Position numbers and translations under genes: made by a program. From the NCBI GenBank assembly GCA_949752795.1, contig OX457064.1:106865454-106929453 (forward strand): DNA of 64,000 nucleotides, written 5' to 3'. Source of the stretch: Hyperoodon ampullatus. Taxonomy: Eukaryota; Chordata; Mammalia; Artiodactyla; Ziphiidae. Positions 45,854-56,515 of this stretch are shown one piece after another. Position 1 is the stretch's first letter. Each line of letters begins with the position of its first letter. The notes beneath the pieces are model-generated. The model saw nothing but the letters and a program-made list of their open reading frames with translations. It made no database searches and was not told where the DNA came from.

Positions 45854-46070
45854 ACAGGGCTTCCCTGGTGGCGCAGTGGCTGAGAGTCCACCGACTGATG
45901 CAGGGGACACAGGTTCGTGCCCCGGTCCGGGAAGATCCCACATGCCGCGGAGCGGCTGGGCCCGTGAGCCATGGCCGCTGAGCCTGCGCATCCGGAGCCT
46001 GTGCTCCGCAACGGGAGAGGCCACAGCAGTGAGAGGACCGCGTACCGCAAAAAAAAAAAAAAAAAAAAAA
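45854..46070 (+). mobile_element. CHR-type SINE, short form, sense
   Basis: Full copy: head 'gcttccctggtggcgcagtg', B box in 'aggttcgtgccccggtccgg', body 'ggagcggctgggcccgtgag', end 'agaggaccgcgtaccgc', and an A tail of about 23. The direct repeat agaagtgagc is perfect at 45844-45853 and 46071-46080. Low divergence suggests one of the youngest copies here. Confidence 0.98.
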
Positions 46071-46080
46071 AGAAGTGAGC

Positions 46081-47559
46081 TCAATACAATAACGTAATTT
46101 TTTTCAGTGAGTGCTACCATTAGACTGAAGAAGAAGGAAGGCAGGAAAACAAGACAAACGAGAAATAACCCTGCAACGTTCGGCACGCCCTCGAGTCCTG
46201 CGTGGGCTCTGACGGGGCTGCGCTCGGGGGCTAGTTTTCTAGCAGATGAAGTGAACAGGCAGCAATGGTTGTGGTTCCTGGTGTCAGAACGAAAGCACAG
46301 CAGAGGCAAACAAGATGCAGTGCAGCTCGGCTCTTCAGGCCCTGAGTCAGAGACCTACCTCCTGCAGGACCCATCCAGACAGGGGTGCAGACCACACCAT
46401 CGGCGACAGCCTCTCAACCTTGAGTTTGCTGGGCTTCCTCTTGCAGTGGCCTCCGTTGCTAAAGTGCACTCAGAAACGAGCCGCTTTATTCCTTCTACAC
46501 ACGTGGATGGCCCCTTCCCATGTATCGGTACCAGGCTAGCAATGGATACATACATACCGGAGAACAGAACAGCCTCAAGAGGCTGACAGTCCAGCAGGGG
46601 AGGTGGGCTGCAGATCTGCAAGCCAATATACATGGGCAAAATGCAATTGGTGTGTAAGGAAACGTGAACACGTCTGCTGACAGAGGATGGTAGGGGCTTG
46701 GGTTGGAGCAGCGGCGGTAAAGGGTGAGAGGAGCCGTTCACGCTGGGATGGAGCACAGCTTTCCCAAGGATGCGCTGGGAGTGGGTGCGAGCGCTTCCAG
46801 GGGGAAGCATCACAGCACGGCTCTCCCGCGGCCGGGTGCCACCCGAGCAGGATTTGTGCTCCAGGGCAGGAATTCTTCACCTGGGGCTAACAATCCCCAC
46901 AGGGTCCACGGGGAGAATTCAGGGCATGCTAACTTATGGAAAAATTACGTCTTCTGTTTTACTAACCTCTTAGGCAAGCAAACCAACTACCAGCGAAATC
47001 ATAGAAAAACTCCTATCCTGTGACCATTGTTGAAGATATCTCAAAATGCCATTCAGGCTCAGTACGACCTCAGAACTGTAGTGGTTATGAAGCCTGCCCC
47101 CAGGTCTTGTAATTTAACATGTTGCTCTAAAAGTACATACATTACTACACCAACAATTTGTTTCATATTTTTACTACTTGTTTCCTTTGAAACAACATAT
47201 TTCAACATAATTTGTTTCCCTTGAAATTCTGTATATTTTTATGCACTGAGAAATTTTATTCTGAGAAGGGGCCCAGAGGCTTCACCCGAGGCCTGTGGGC
47301 AATCCAGCAATCAATCAATAAGGAAAATAACAGTAAAATTAAGAACCTCTTCCTTAAAACCACGGTTCTTACCATTCTTTAGTGTAATGGATGAACAAAA
47401 TATTTGATTTCTCCATCAATGCCATTTCTTGCAAAGACCTTTTGGTAATAACTGAATAGCAATGTATTCCAAAGTAATTCACCACAAAAAGTAGGAAACG
47501 AGAAAAAGTATCTCTATAGAATTAAAAAATGGTAAAATTCAGTATTCACTTATGATCAC
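46081..47559. other. Unassigned sequence
   Basis: Frames up to 159 codons at 46.1-46.9 kb, with no domain recognised and competing frames on both strands. 47.0-47.5 kb is AT-rich. No clear transposon. Confidence 0.45.
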
Positions 47560-47875
47560 AACCTTCTAGAAAACTATGAGTGGAAGAGTACGCTCTCAAC
47601 CTGATAAAGAATATCTTCAAGAAATCTACACCAGACATCCTACTTTAACTGTGAAATTTTAAAGTTTTCTCTACAAGATAGGGGATGCTACCTGTCCTCA
47701 TAACTTCTGCTCAGCATTGCACTGGAAGGCCTAGATACTTCAATAACAAGAAGTAAACGGTGTAAGGATTGGTGTATAAGAAATAAAATTGCCATTATTC
47801 ACAGATGATGCAAATTTGTAAGTATAAAATCCAAGAGAATCGATAGACAAGTTATTAGCATTAATAAGTGAACTT

Positions 47876-48214
47876 GGACTTACCTGGTAGCACAGTGGTT
47901 AAGAACCCGCCTGCTAATGCAGGGGACACGGGTTTGAGCTCTAGTCCGGGAAGATCCCACATGCCATAGATCAACTAAGCCCGTGCGCCACAGCTATTGA
48001 GCCTGCACTCTAAAGCCCACGATCCACAACTACTGAGCCCGTATGCCACAACTACTGAAGCCCATGCGCCTAGAGCCCATGCTCCACAACAACAGAAGCC
48101 ACCGCAACGAGAAGCCCGTGCACTACAACGAAGAGTAGCCCCCGCTCACCGCAACTAGAGAAAGCCCGTGCGCAGCAACGAAGACCCAACGCAAAAATAA
48201 ATAATTTTTTTTTA
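47876..48214 (+). mobile_element. CHR-type SINE, long form, sense
   Basis: Head 'ggacttacctggtagcacag', 'aacccgcctgctaatgcagg', then the long body with repeated 'cacaactactgagcccg', 'agaagccaccgcaacgagaa' and 'agcaacgaagacccaacgca', and an AAATAAATAA tail. Target duplication aagtgaactt/aagtgaattt at 47866-47875 and 48215-48224, matching the expected L1 text at that point. More diverged than the short-form copies, consistent with an older insertion. Confidence 0.95.
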
Positions 48215-48324
48215 AAGTGAATTTAGGAGGGTTACGAGACTGTGGTCACTATATAAAAATCAACTGGATATCTTTCCGCCAACAGCAAACAGAAATCATT
48301 TTTAAAAATAATACTACAGCAGAT

Positions 48325-48730
48325 TTTGCAGTGCCCTGGGATACATCCTTCGGGCCAGGCTGATTTCAGCACAGCTGTGGTGGACAGTTCCATGCACATC
48401 CCCAGGTCCCACGTCAGGCACACACTGTGGGGTCTGAAGCCAGCGCAGAAGTCTTTTCAGTCTGTGAACAGACACTCAGACGCGCAGGAGCGGTAATACC
48501 CCTGCAGGCGACCCTCGACCACTGAACTGTTGGCAAATGTCCCAGCCTGTTCTTCAGTGGGAAGGACAGGACCTCTCCTCTCTTCTGTGAGACTGAGTCC
48601 CAACCGCCCACTAACACCTACTTTAGGGGCTTTCCTCTCTCTCCTGCCCCACTCTTGCTGGTCTGATTCTCAGAATTCCCTTCTAACTACCTATGCTCAT
48701 ATTCTCGTCTCAGGCTCTACTTTAGGAGAG
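48325..48730. other. Unidentified ~400-bp insertion within L1
   Basis: The L1 ORF2 text stops near 48320 and resumes at about 48740 in the expected order, so about 400 bp of GC-richer DNA was inserted. It reads 'gtgccctgggatacatcctt' near its start and 'ctatgctcatattctcgtct' near its end. The end is vaguely reminiscent of LTR-type repeats, but I cannot name the family and see no clear terminal TG/CA with target duplication. Confidence 0.5.
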
Positions 48731-49300
48731 TATAAACAAAAACCACTTACAATAGCATCAAATAATATCTGTAACTATGAATGAATCTAACAGGAGATAT
48801 GCAAGACCTCTCTGCAGAAAAATAAAAAACATTATTATAAGTAAAAGGAGAACTAAGTAAATGGAAGTATATAAAGTATTCATGGATTGGAAGATTATAT
48901 ATGGTAAAGATACTAATTCACCAAAATTAATCTATACAGTAAGTGCAATCCTAATCAAAATCCAAGAGACTTTTTTTTAAAGAAATTTGGCAAGTTGATT
49001 CTAAAACTTTATGAAAATTCAAATAGGTAAGAATAGCCAAGATACTCTTGAAGGCAGGAGACATGTTCTACTAAATATAAGATCTTTGAAAGTTACAGTA
49101 ATTAATGGGGTGGTATTGGTGAAACTATAAACAAACTGATGATTAGAACAGAAATGACAGCCAGAAATAGACCCCTAAATTTAGTCGCTTTGTTTAATAC
49201 AAATGTGCTGCTAAACAGTGAGAAGTTATTCTCCCTAATAAAAGAGTTCAGGACAACCAGACATATTTTTTAAAAGCCTTGATTATTACTTCACACTGTG

Positions 49301-49564
49301 TATATAAATTAGTTACATAGAGATTGTAGAACTAACCACAAAAAGTAAAACAAGAAAGCCTGTTAAAGATAATATAAGAAAAAATTTCTACTCTTTCTAC
49401 TTAATATTCTATGTATCTTCTGCTTACATATTTATTGTATATCCTTCACTATTTTATCAGGCATTAAAGATGAATGATTACTAAAACAGTGTTATTTATT
49501 GCACTTTTATAAATATAGGACAAACACTTCAGTCTCACATAATGATTTTTGCTTTTAATGACAC
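49301..49564. other. AT-rich, probably decayed L1
   Basis: 49265-49390 weakly continues L1 ORF2 text ('cacactgtgtataaattag'-like). After that, AT-rich sequence that I cannot assign. Confidence 0.4.
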
Positions 49565-49850
49565 TCCAGTATTAATGTCATGCCTATCCTCTGTGTGTAT
49601 GTGTTCTCTTGACGTGTCTCTGCCTACCCCCTCTGACTTTTTGTTTAGGTCTGTGTTTCACATGTATCATATTGTTTGTTTTTCTTTCTGAACCAGGATA
49701 AGAGGTTTGACTTTTCATTCAAAATTTTAACCCATTTGTATTTATTGTCATAACTGGTATTTGATCTCTCTCATATTTACCAGTTCCATTTATGGCTGCT
49801 TTTTGCATCTTTGTTTTCTGTACTTTAAAGAAATATAATGGAAAAAAGGT
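49565..49850 (-). mobile_element. L1 5' region fragment, antisense, decayed
   Basis: Text such as 'gtttgtttttctttctgaac', 'caggataagaggtttgactt', 'ttttaacccatttgtattta', 'ttgtcataactggtatttga' and 'tttttgcatctttgttttct' resembles antisense L1 upstream of the reverse-transcriptase domain. Orientation is opposite to the neighbouring L1, so it is either a separate insertion or an inversion. Confidence 0.5.
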
Positions 49851-49861
49851 CTCACTTGACA

Positions 49862-50000
49862 AAAAACTATATCAAAATAGAAATTATCTAGAAATACACA
49901 ACGTCTTGGGAAATGTGCCAGACACATATGAAGAAAATTTTAAAACCTGAGAAACAGGAGACTTTAAGAAATGGAAAGATAAAGCATCTACATCACATCT
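49862..50000 (+). mobile_element. Possible L1 ORF2 remnant, sense
   Basis: Resembles decayed L1 ORF2: 'gccagacacatatgaagaaa', 'attttaaaacctgagaaaca' and 'taagaaatggaaagataaag'. Weak, alternative chance similarity in A-rich DNA. Confidence 0.35.
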
Positions 50001-51039
50001 GTTACACCGAGGACTGTAACACTATCAACTTCCCTCACAGTAACTTGTGAGCGTCTTGCAATTTTATTTACAACTTTAAAGGGTTTTATCAGTTGGCTTG
50101 ATTGTTATTTGTACAATTAGACAAATGAGTCTAACAGTTATATGAAAGCGTAATCTGGCAAAAAGAATTAATCTAACTGAAATTTCAAGGTAAAACTTGC
50201 ACGGCCAGAGCTAAAAAGAACACAGTGGCAGGAGGATGCAGACGGGAGCTGACAGGAAGAGGAGTGGCTGGCACGAGTCCACGAAGGCACCGCTCAAGAC
50301 ATGAGTGGACACATGGGGGTCTGAAGCTCGGCACATTTTAGAAACGTTGCTGCCATCGGGAAGTCGGAGCCTCAGTTTCTGGTCTGTCACTTGGGGTAAC
50401 AACTGCAGCAACTTCACAGCACGATGAATTACACAAATTAACACACAGAGAGTCAGAACCCGTGCACGGTGATCGGTCAGTGAGTTCTCATCAGCAGCTG
50501 CTGTCACCAGTGCACGTGAGCACATTAACATGCTGAGAACTCCTACCGTAAAGAAGTTTGGTGAATGTCGCTTAAACGGAGCTTCCAAAAACTATTCGAA
50601 TGGGCATGCTTTTTACAAACATTACTTCTCTTAAAACCTCGCATAACCATGGCCTGAGGAGCATGCTTTGGGCAATGCAGTCCTCATGGGAATAAGAACT
50701 TAGGCTCTGAGCAGGGTGGTGTTCAGAATCACTGGGGAAAGGAGAGAGTTTTAAACATGATACAGAGAAAACTCATTAACTATTTGGAAAGGAATACTGT
50801 TAGGACCTCATTTTAAACTTTGCATAAAAATAAACTATAAAATACTAAACTAAATAAAAGAAAAATAAACTAGAAAGAATAAGCTAAAATAAAGAAGATA
50901 TAATTTAAAATAAACTAAAAGAAACCATATTTTGTTTTTTTAAACCTCTTTTTAACCTTGAGGTAAAGGTTACTTATATAAGCAGAGCAGCAAGAGAAAA
51001 AAATCATAAAGGAAAACCTTGGTAGATGTTATTACATGA
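50001..51039. other. Unassigned sequence with an A-rich tract
   Basis: 50.2-50.6 kb is unique-looking, with a 125-codon minus frame of no recognised family. 50819-50930 is an imperfect A-rich repeat of AAATAAACTA-like units. Confidence 0.45.
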
Positions 51040-51510
51040 CCGCTTACAACTTCTGCAAATTGAAAGACATCATAAATACAATGAAAAGGAAAACTATCCA
51101 CACTTTAAAATATGTGCAACTATAACCAATAGGAAAACTATGGCCAAACTGGCAATTGGCACAAAGAAATACTTTAACAAGAAGAGATATAATATCCAAT
51201 CTAATATTCTGAGACAGGTTAATTCAAAGAAAAAATTAAGACAACAAGATTGCCTTTTTCCCTATCAAGCTGGCAAAAATTAAAACCTACCTTTGTCAGG
51301 TGTTTGGGGAAACAGAAAGTGTCACACGCTGTGAGTCTAGGTGTAACCTTTCTGAAGGTCACTTTGGAAACTGGAGTAAAAGCTTTCAAAATATGAAGCA
51401 CTTTGATCTCTCAGGTGAGACAGTGTTCTCTACTGGCACCCCGCCCCAAACCCAGAAAATGAGTCAAAAGATGCTCACAGATGTACTGTCCAATATTAGC
51501 AAACAGACTG
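51040..51510 (+). mobile_element. Old L1 (L1ME-like) 3' part, sense
   Basis: Contains 'cctttttccctatcaagctg', 'gcaaaaattaaaacctacct', 'ttgtcaggtgtttggggaaa', 'tttctgaaggtcactttgga' and 'aaaagatgctcacagatgta', following the ancient L1 3' text that normally reads 'cacctatcagattggcaaa' and 'ggcaatttggcaata'. Heavily diverged. Confidence 0.6.
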
Positions 51511-51563
51511 CGTATCCTACATTGTGGAGGCCCACCTGCCCCTCCAACAGTATCCAAGAGGAA

Positions 51564-51609
51564 GGGACCTGTAAGTGGACTTTAGCGGGACCTGTATGTA
51601 AGTGGACAA
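51564..51609 (+). repeat. Tandem motif gggacctgtaagtggac, first site
   Basis: The motif gggacctgtaagtggac (51564-51580) is followed after tttagc by gggacctgtatgtaagtggac (51587-51607), a 2x tandem of a 23-bp unit with a 4-bp expansion. The unit is found again 1.3 kb away at 52924-52952. Origin unknown. Confidence 0.85.
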
Positions 51610-53489
51610 TTTCTAACAATGCTAGTTTATGTCACAGCACAAGCAGTACCTACTTTCGGCCACACGTTTTACTTTTGATCCAATACTGCCTATAAGTCTT
51701 TCTCATGATTACTTGATGCTTCTACGTGTGACACTCGGCAGTTTGCCTGAACGGACAAAATCCGACAGACAAAATCTCATGCTAAATTCTAAACTCCCCG
51801 TGAGAGCGGCTACGTTTCTCTCTGGACCGCCCTGCACCTTGACAGGTTCTTAGGAACGTGGTGCATCTAAAATAAAAGGGCTGCCTGTACTGCGTGGGTC
51901 TAACTCAAGTCTGGCCTGCTGCAATCTAAGCCCCTGCAAGGACAGTATTGGTGAAAGCGCAGGTGCTGTCCCAGTAGGAATATAAGATGACAAGAGAGAG
52001 TTGAAGTGACACCAAAAACCCTAACAGAGAAACTTATGATGGGTATTTTGGCACCAGCATGGATTCAATAAAGCCTCTAAAATCCAAGAGCAAATTTGTG
52101 AATCAAACCAAAAGTATGCGAACCAAGCCCAAGTGGGAGAGGTAAGTGGGGATGAAATAAAAGAAGGAGTGACAGATCGCATTGTGATGCTGAATTTAAA
52201 AATGAGAGGCCCTCGTGGAGCCGGCGAATCCCTTTTCGACAGAGTCGTTTCCTCCCAGTGGAAGCTCCCGTGTGGACTATCTGGTGTTATTTGAAATTGT
52301 TTCTGCCTCATGTTACCTTTATTCTGATCTTTTTAAAACCTGCCATTAGGTTGAGTTCAACGCTTAGACTGCTTTAGTGCAAAGTCGGTGCAAATAGGAT
52401 TCACGCACCTAGAATACGTAGTCAGAGGCAACCCCACAGAACGCGATTATGGGTTACGGTACCACCGACCCCTCCCCGGGCTTGCTCCCGTCCCTTTCTC
52501 CCCGCCAAAACCTTGAAGGGTACATAACACAAACCACACACACCACTGCAAGCGTGGACTTCTCGTTGTCACGTCTGTGGATGGACATGGATGCCGTGCA
52601 GATGCACCTCTAAAGAGAGTTGTTTTCACAAACGCCGGTGGACACCACGTTACTCAGGTGATGTCCAAACAAGGCACCCGACGTCTCCTCCTCCTCTCTC
52701 CCGCCTTCGAGTCCTGGTCAGGCCTCAGGCTTTGTGAAGCTTCTGGGTCATGAAGGCAGTCAGGTATGAGCCTGGGGGATGAGCCCTGGTCGCCCGGGTA
52801 CTGCCCCTGCCGCCTGCCCCCTGGCACCCTGTCTGTGCACGTTCACAGCACACTGCCCGCCCAGGGGTCAGAGAAACGAATCTCAGACGATGACAGTAGA
52901 AACTCAATAGAGGACATTATTTTGACTTTAGCGGGACCTGTAAGTGGACAAAAACATAAATAAAGTCGCACATTTGAAATGTGACGGGGTCTGCCCAGCA
53001 GTCAGTCTTCCAAGCTGCGGTCAAGCTCATCAAACTGAAGCAGCTGGTACCCTCAGCATGTGCTTCCGTCAGACCCTAACCTTGGATGGGGTCTGACTTT
53101 GGGATCCAAGTCTCCTGGGGCTGAAAGGTCCGTTTTCCTAACTCAGCCATTCCGTGTTCCTGGAGCAAAGTCTCAGTGCAAACAGGAGACACAAACAAAA
53201 ACAGGACAAGAGCCGAGGAGCTTGAAGACAGGTCCTGGCAGCCTCCTCCTCACCTGAGACACCAGCACCTTTCAGGTGCCCGTTCCTGAAGGCCCATCTC
53301 ACCATCTGCGTCAGCATCGCTTTGATCAGCTCTGCACCCTGTCATTCCCCGTTTGGGGTTCAGTGCTCGCAGTTGTATCTTATTCCGTATTCTTCTATTC
53401 ATTTTGCCCACCCTCGGCAAGTGAGCACTTCCTTTCATGAGCAGATAATGTGATCATTTTCAAAACTGCAGTGTTTTTTACTGGAAGTG
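51610..53489. other. Unassigned sequence
   Basis: No repeat family recognised apart from the motif copy at 52924-52952. Short frames only. Confidence 0.45.
52924..52952 (+). repeat. Second site of the gggacctgtaagtggac motif
   Basis: Reads gactttagcgggacctgtaa followed by gtggacaa. It is identical to text at 51579-51609 except for the absence of a GTAT expansion. It lies between otherwise dissimilar flanks. Confidence 0.85.
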
Positions 53490-53630
53490 TCTTGCCTCCA
53501 ACTGAATCAAAAGATGCCCAGGCCGTGGGCCCTGATTTATGCCTTGCACCCCTCATCTCCAACTGCATGCGAGGCACACAGCAGGAGCTCAACGAGGACC
53601 CGCTGATTAATGGAACTTGAGCCATGAAAG
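53490..53630 (+). mobile_element. Possible L2 3' end, sense
   Basis: The order 'cacccctcatctccaactg', 'gcgaggcacacagcaggagc' and 'tcaacgaggacccgctgatt' resembles the L2 3' terminus ('gcctggcacatagtaggcgc', 'tcaataaatatttgttgaa'). Very diverged. Confidence 0.4.
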
Positions 53631-54599
53631 ACAGCCCTCTTTGGGGAGCTCTAGCCTTCAAGTGGGCCAATTAGCTTGTCTGCTCCCCATCACCACTGAT
53701 GGGATATTGTGAATTACTCATGTCTACAATCAGTAGATTCAGGTACTCATCACTGTGAATAGCTTTCCACTATTTCAGGCGACCAAAAATAGCTGTACAG
53801 TAAACTCTCATTATGCAGGATGATGGTAAGATGGGGTATTCTAATTAATTAAACATTCTGGTCAGTAAAAAAAGAACATATATATGCAGAAGACCAGCTT
53901 TTACAAAATGAGAATATAATAAGATATACTCAGCTCGGAAATTACACCCAACGAGGTAATTGCATCATTCGAAAATGATCTAAAAGACTCCTCTTGGGTC
54001 TGGCACAGTGTGTGCGGGGCATCAGTCTGGAGAGAAAAATCTGTGATCTCACAAACTCAGCAAGTGTAAGGGAGAAGCTTACGTCTTTCCTGACCCCCAA
54101 AGTAGCCATGAGACACCCATTTTGGATGTTCTAGTATCAGCATTATTTTCAATAACTGAGACTTGAACTAGCTACATGAACTTCCTGCCTATTTTAATTC
54201 TGGAGAAATGAACATTTAAAGAAGATTATTTCTACATTTTTAAAATGAATGAGAAGAAAGTTTGAGAGCAGATTTCCTGGGAGTTTGAATGTTACGGGTT
54301 TTGCCCAGTCTCGGAATTCTGTCTGTCTTGCAATATTCTCTCTTTAAAAATCCTGCTTTTGGTCAGACATGTTACCAGCCATTTCAACAGAGACTGAAGT
54401 AAATTTCAGTATATGTATACAGTTTTCACACAACTTTAAGTTTCTTATTCAAAGTTTGTCTAATGAACAAAAGCGAATATAACAGCTACTGTTTCCAATT
54501 TTTCTAGCTTGGGAAATTTAGGTTTCTTTATGCTTATGTGCTCAGATGTATTTGAATAATGAGCATATTTTTAAATGAATAAAATAACATTAAAACATA
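53631..54599. other. Unassigned AT-rich sequence
   Basis: No gene. 53.8-53.9 kb ('gtaaactctcattatgcagg') might be a DNA transposon relic, not assignable with confidence. Confidence 0.4.
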
Positions 54600-54785
54600 A
54601 TGGGACTCAGTGGATCTGTCCTGGTTGCACATTAGGTTGACCCAGGAGCCTTAGAAAAGGCCATCCCAAGCCCAGGCCTGAGAGATTTTTTTCATTTAAG
54701 TAGACTGGGGTGGGGTCCAGGCATCCACACTTTTAAAATTTGGGGAGATTCTAACCAAAGTTAAAACCCAAGACTGTGGAAGAGA
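54600..54785 (+). mobile_element. MER5A-like hAT-Charlie element
   Basis: Ordered text 'ctggttgcacattaggttga', 'cccaggagccttagaaaagg', 'aagcccaggcctgagagatt', 'gtagactggggtggggtcca' and 'ggcatccacacttttaaaat' follows MER5A ('cacctgggagcttgttagaa', 'gggtggggcccagcaatct'). Second copy in the window. Confidence 0.65.
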
Positions 54786-55694
54786 GAAAAACTGGGCTTC
54801 TTAATTCAATATTTATTAAAATGAGAAATACCTGTCTTATCCAAACCGAAGAGAAAGAAACTCACATTTCTATGTGCAAAGATGCCTACATGCAGCGGAG
54901 GACTACTCAAGTGGCTACCCCCAGATTACTGAGGGCTTGACCGCCGTAAAGTCTGAGTAGTAAATAAACGCTGAGGCGCTTTTATTTTCCCATCTTAACA
55001 AGCTTTCCTTAACTCTAAAACCTTCAAGAAAAACATATCAAGAAACTCTTCTCATCTTTCTATTAATTCAGAAGTGGACAAATTCCTCATAAAAAGTACT
55101 GAAAGCAGAAATGTCTTGTAATTGGTTCCCTCGTATTTATACTAGGCGCCCAAGTTTGTGGACCAGATAACATCTTGGGTGCATGTCTGGGAGGAGGTGG
55201 CACTAAAAGCTTTGTATCACGACATCAAAGCTGTTGAGAGATGAAAGGGCATCTTTCTATTTGCATCATAAACAAATCTTACATCTATGATATTCCAAGA
55301 ATCTTTCATTTTAACAGGTGGAAAAACAAGGACCAAGGCGCCATGTAAAACACAGAGCCTCACCTGTGGTTGGTGATTCAGTTTATGGGGCTTTGACAGA
55401 AGCCCTGCCATGAAGTGATGCGGCCAGCGAGGGCATGTCTGGCTCTCTAGAGGGCACGGTGTTTACCAGCCCCACGGTGATGTGATAAACCCATCATATC
55501 TGGGCACAGCTGCAAATAAAATTTTAAAGGGACCATTTTTGTTCCAGTGAACAGATTTCAATTTTTTTGTCTCCTTTCCTGAAGGGTTGTAACTTAAAAA
55601 GGGGTGACTTGGTAAGTTTCAACCTGCGTAGTGCAAGTTGAGGATCCGCACTGCTGGGTAAGTGATACCGGATGCCGGAACTTTTTTCCTGCAG
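54786..55694. other. Unassigned sequence upstream of candidate exon
   Basis: Mostly AT-rich and unique. GTAAGT donor-like sites lie at 55612-55617 and 55660-55665. Neither can pair with the acceptor at 55694 to make an intron of normal length. Confidence 0.4.
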
Positions 55695-55873
55695 GTCCCG
55701 GGGATGGGAGGCAGTGGGCCCCCCAGACGCAGGCCAGCAGCTGTTTCCGCTGGTTGGTGGTGAACGTGGCCTCGGCAAGGAGCCTCAGCGGGGAGCGGTG
55801 CGGCTCCATCTGGGCCCAGCACCTGTTTCTCACCCTGGCGAGGAAGGGCACAGCGACAATGGCTTCAATCAGG
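55695..55873 (+). other. Candidate internal exon 1 (179 nt)
   Basis: Preceded by a strong acceptor ('cttttttcctgcag', ending 55694) and followed by a consensus donor GTGAGT (55874-55879). The frame entering with two bases of a split codon is open throughout and ends exactly at phase 0. Its visible peptide includes RWLVVNVASARS and ends TMASIR. It contains an ATG (55859) in a strong Kozak context (acaATGg), so translation could also start here. Exon length and signals are typical, but the family is not recognised, and a minus-strand frame is also open. No transcript evidence is available. Confidence 0.3.
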
Positions 55874-55961
55874 GTGAGTGATGGTCAATTAGGTGTCTTC
55901 TAATTGTACCTGGAGCCTCTGAAAGAGCCCCACTCACGCTTATTTCATTGCTTAATTACAG

Positions 55962-56046
55962 AAGCGCCTCTCTGAAGTGGCTTCGACTTCCAAAAGAAGA
56001 ATGCCGACATCTTCCGGATACGACGGTCCGCTTTCCATTGAGAAGG
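55962..56046 (+). other. Candidate exon 2 (85 nt)
   Basis: The acceptor 'ttgcttaattacag' ends at 55961 and the donor GTGAGC begins at 56047. It is separated from the previous candidate by an 88-nt intron, short but above the usual minimum. Continuing in phase, it reads KRLSEVASTSKRRMPTSS and then GYDGPLSIEK, a basic, Ser-rich stretch with no stop. If spliced, the two pieces give 264 nt with a continuous frame. I recognise no protein family. No downstream exon was identified. Confidence 0.28.
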
Positions 56047-56164
56047 GTGAGCATTTAAAGCCCTGAGCCTTTTCCAGCAGACGGATGCACAAGCTATTTC
56101 ACTGAAATGGCCTCTCCACTTCAAACGTCATCGAATACTGCGACGGCAGTTTGTTTCACAGATC

Positions 56165-56515
56165 TTTTTTTTTTTAATTTAGTTATTTAGTTATTTTTTA
56201 AATTTTATTGAAGTATAGCTGATTTACAATGCTGTGCTTAACTTTTCCTGCACTGCAAAGTGACTCAGTTATACCTACATATATCCTGTTTCATATCCTT
56301 TCCCATACGGTTTATCGCAGGACATTGAATACAGTTCCCTGTGCTGTACAGTGGGACCCCATCGTCTATCCATCGCATGTATGATAGCTCGCATCTGCTC
56401 GCCCCAAACTCCCACTCCTTCCCTCCCCACGGCCCCCCTCCTTGGCAGCCACAAGTCTGTTCCCTACGTCTGTGAGTCCGTTTCTGTTTCATAGATGTGT
56501 TTCGTATCTAAACTA
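56165..56515 (-). mobile_element. L1 3' UTR fragment, antisense
   Basis: Reads 'aaattttattgaagtatagc', 'tgatttacaatgctgtgctt', 'tacagttccctgtgctgtac', 'ctcgcatctgctcgccccaa', 'cacaagtctgttccctacgt' and 'gtccgtttctgtttcataga'. A 5'-truncated L1. Confidence 0.9.

Larger units (their letters stand above)
47560..49300 (+). mobile_element. Old L1 ORF2, sense, interrupted twice
   Basis: Ordered sense-strand L1 ORF2 text is visible: 'acgctctcaacctgataaag' (47593), 'cagcattgcactggaaggcc', 'gccattattcacagatgatg' (the region of the catalytic FADD-type motif), 'gcattaataagtgaactt', then after the SINE 'tatataaaaatcaactggat', then after a second interruption 'ccacttacaatagcatcaaa', 'tattcatggattggaagatt', 'gcaatcctaatcaaaatcca', 'agttacagtaattaatgggg' and 'tgacagccagaaatagaccc'. 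Multiple stops and indels; no function. Interruptions: a CHR SINE at 47876-48214 and unidentified DNA at 48325-48730. Confidence 0.85.
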
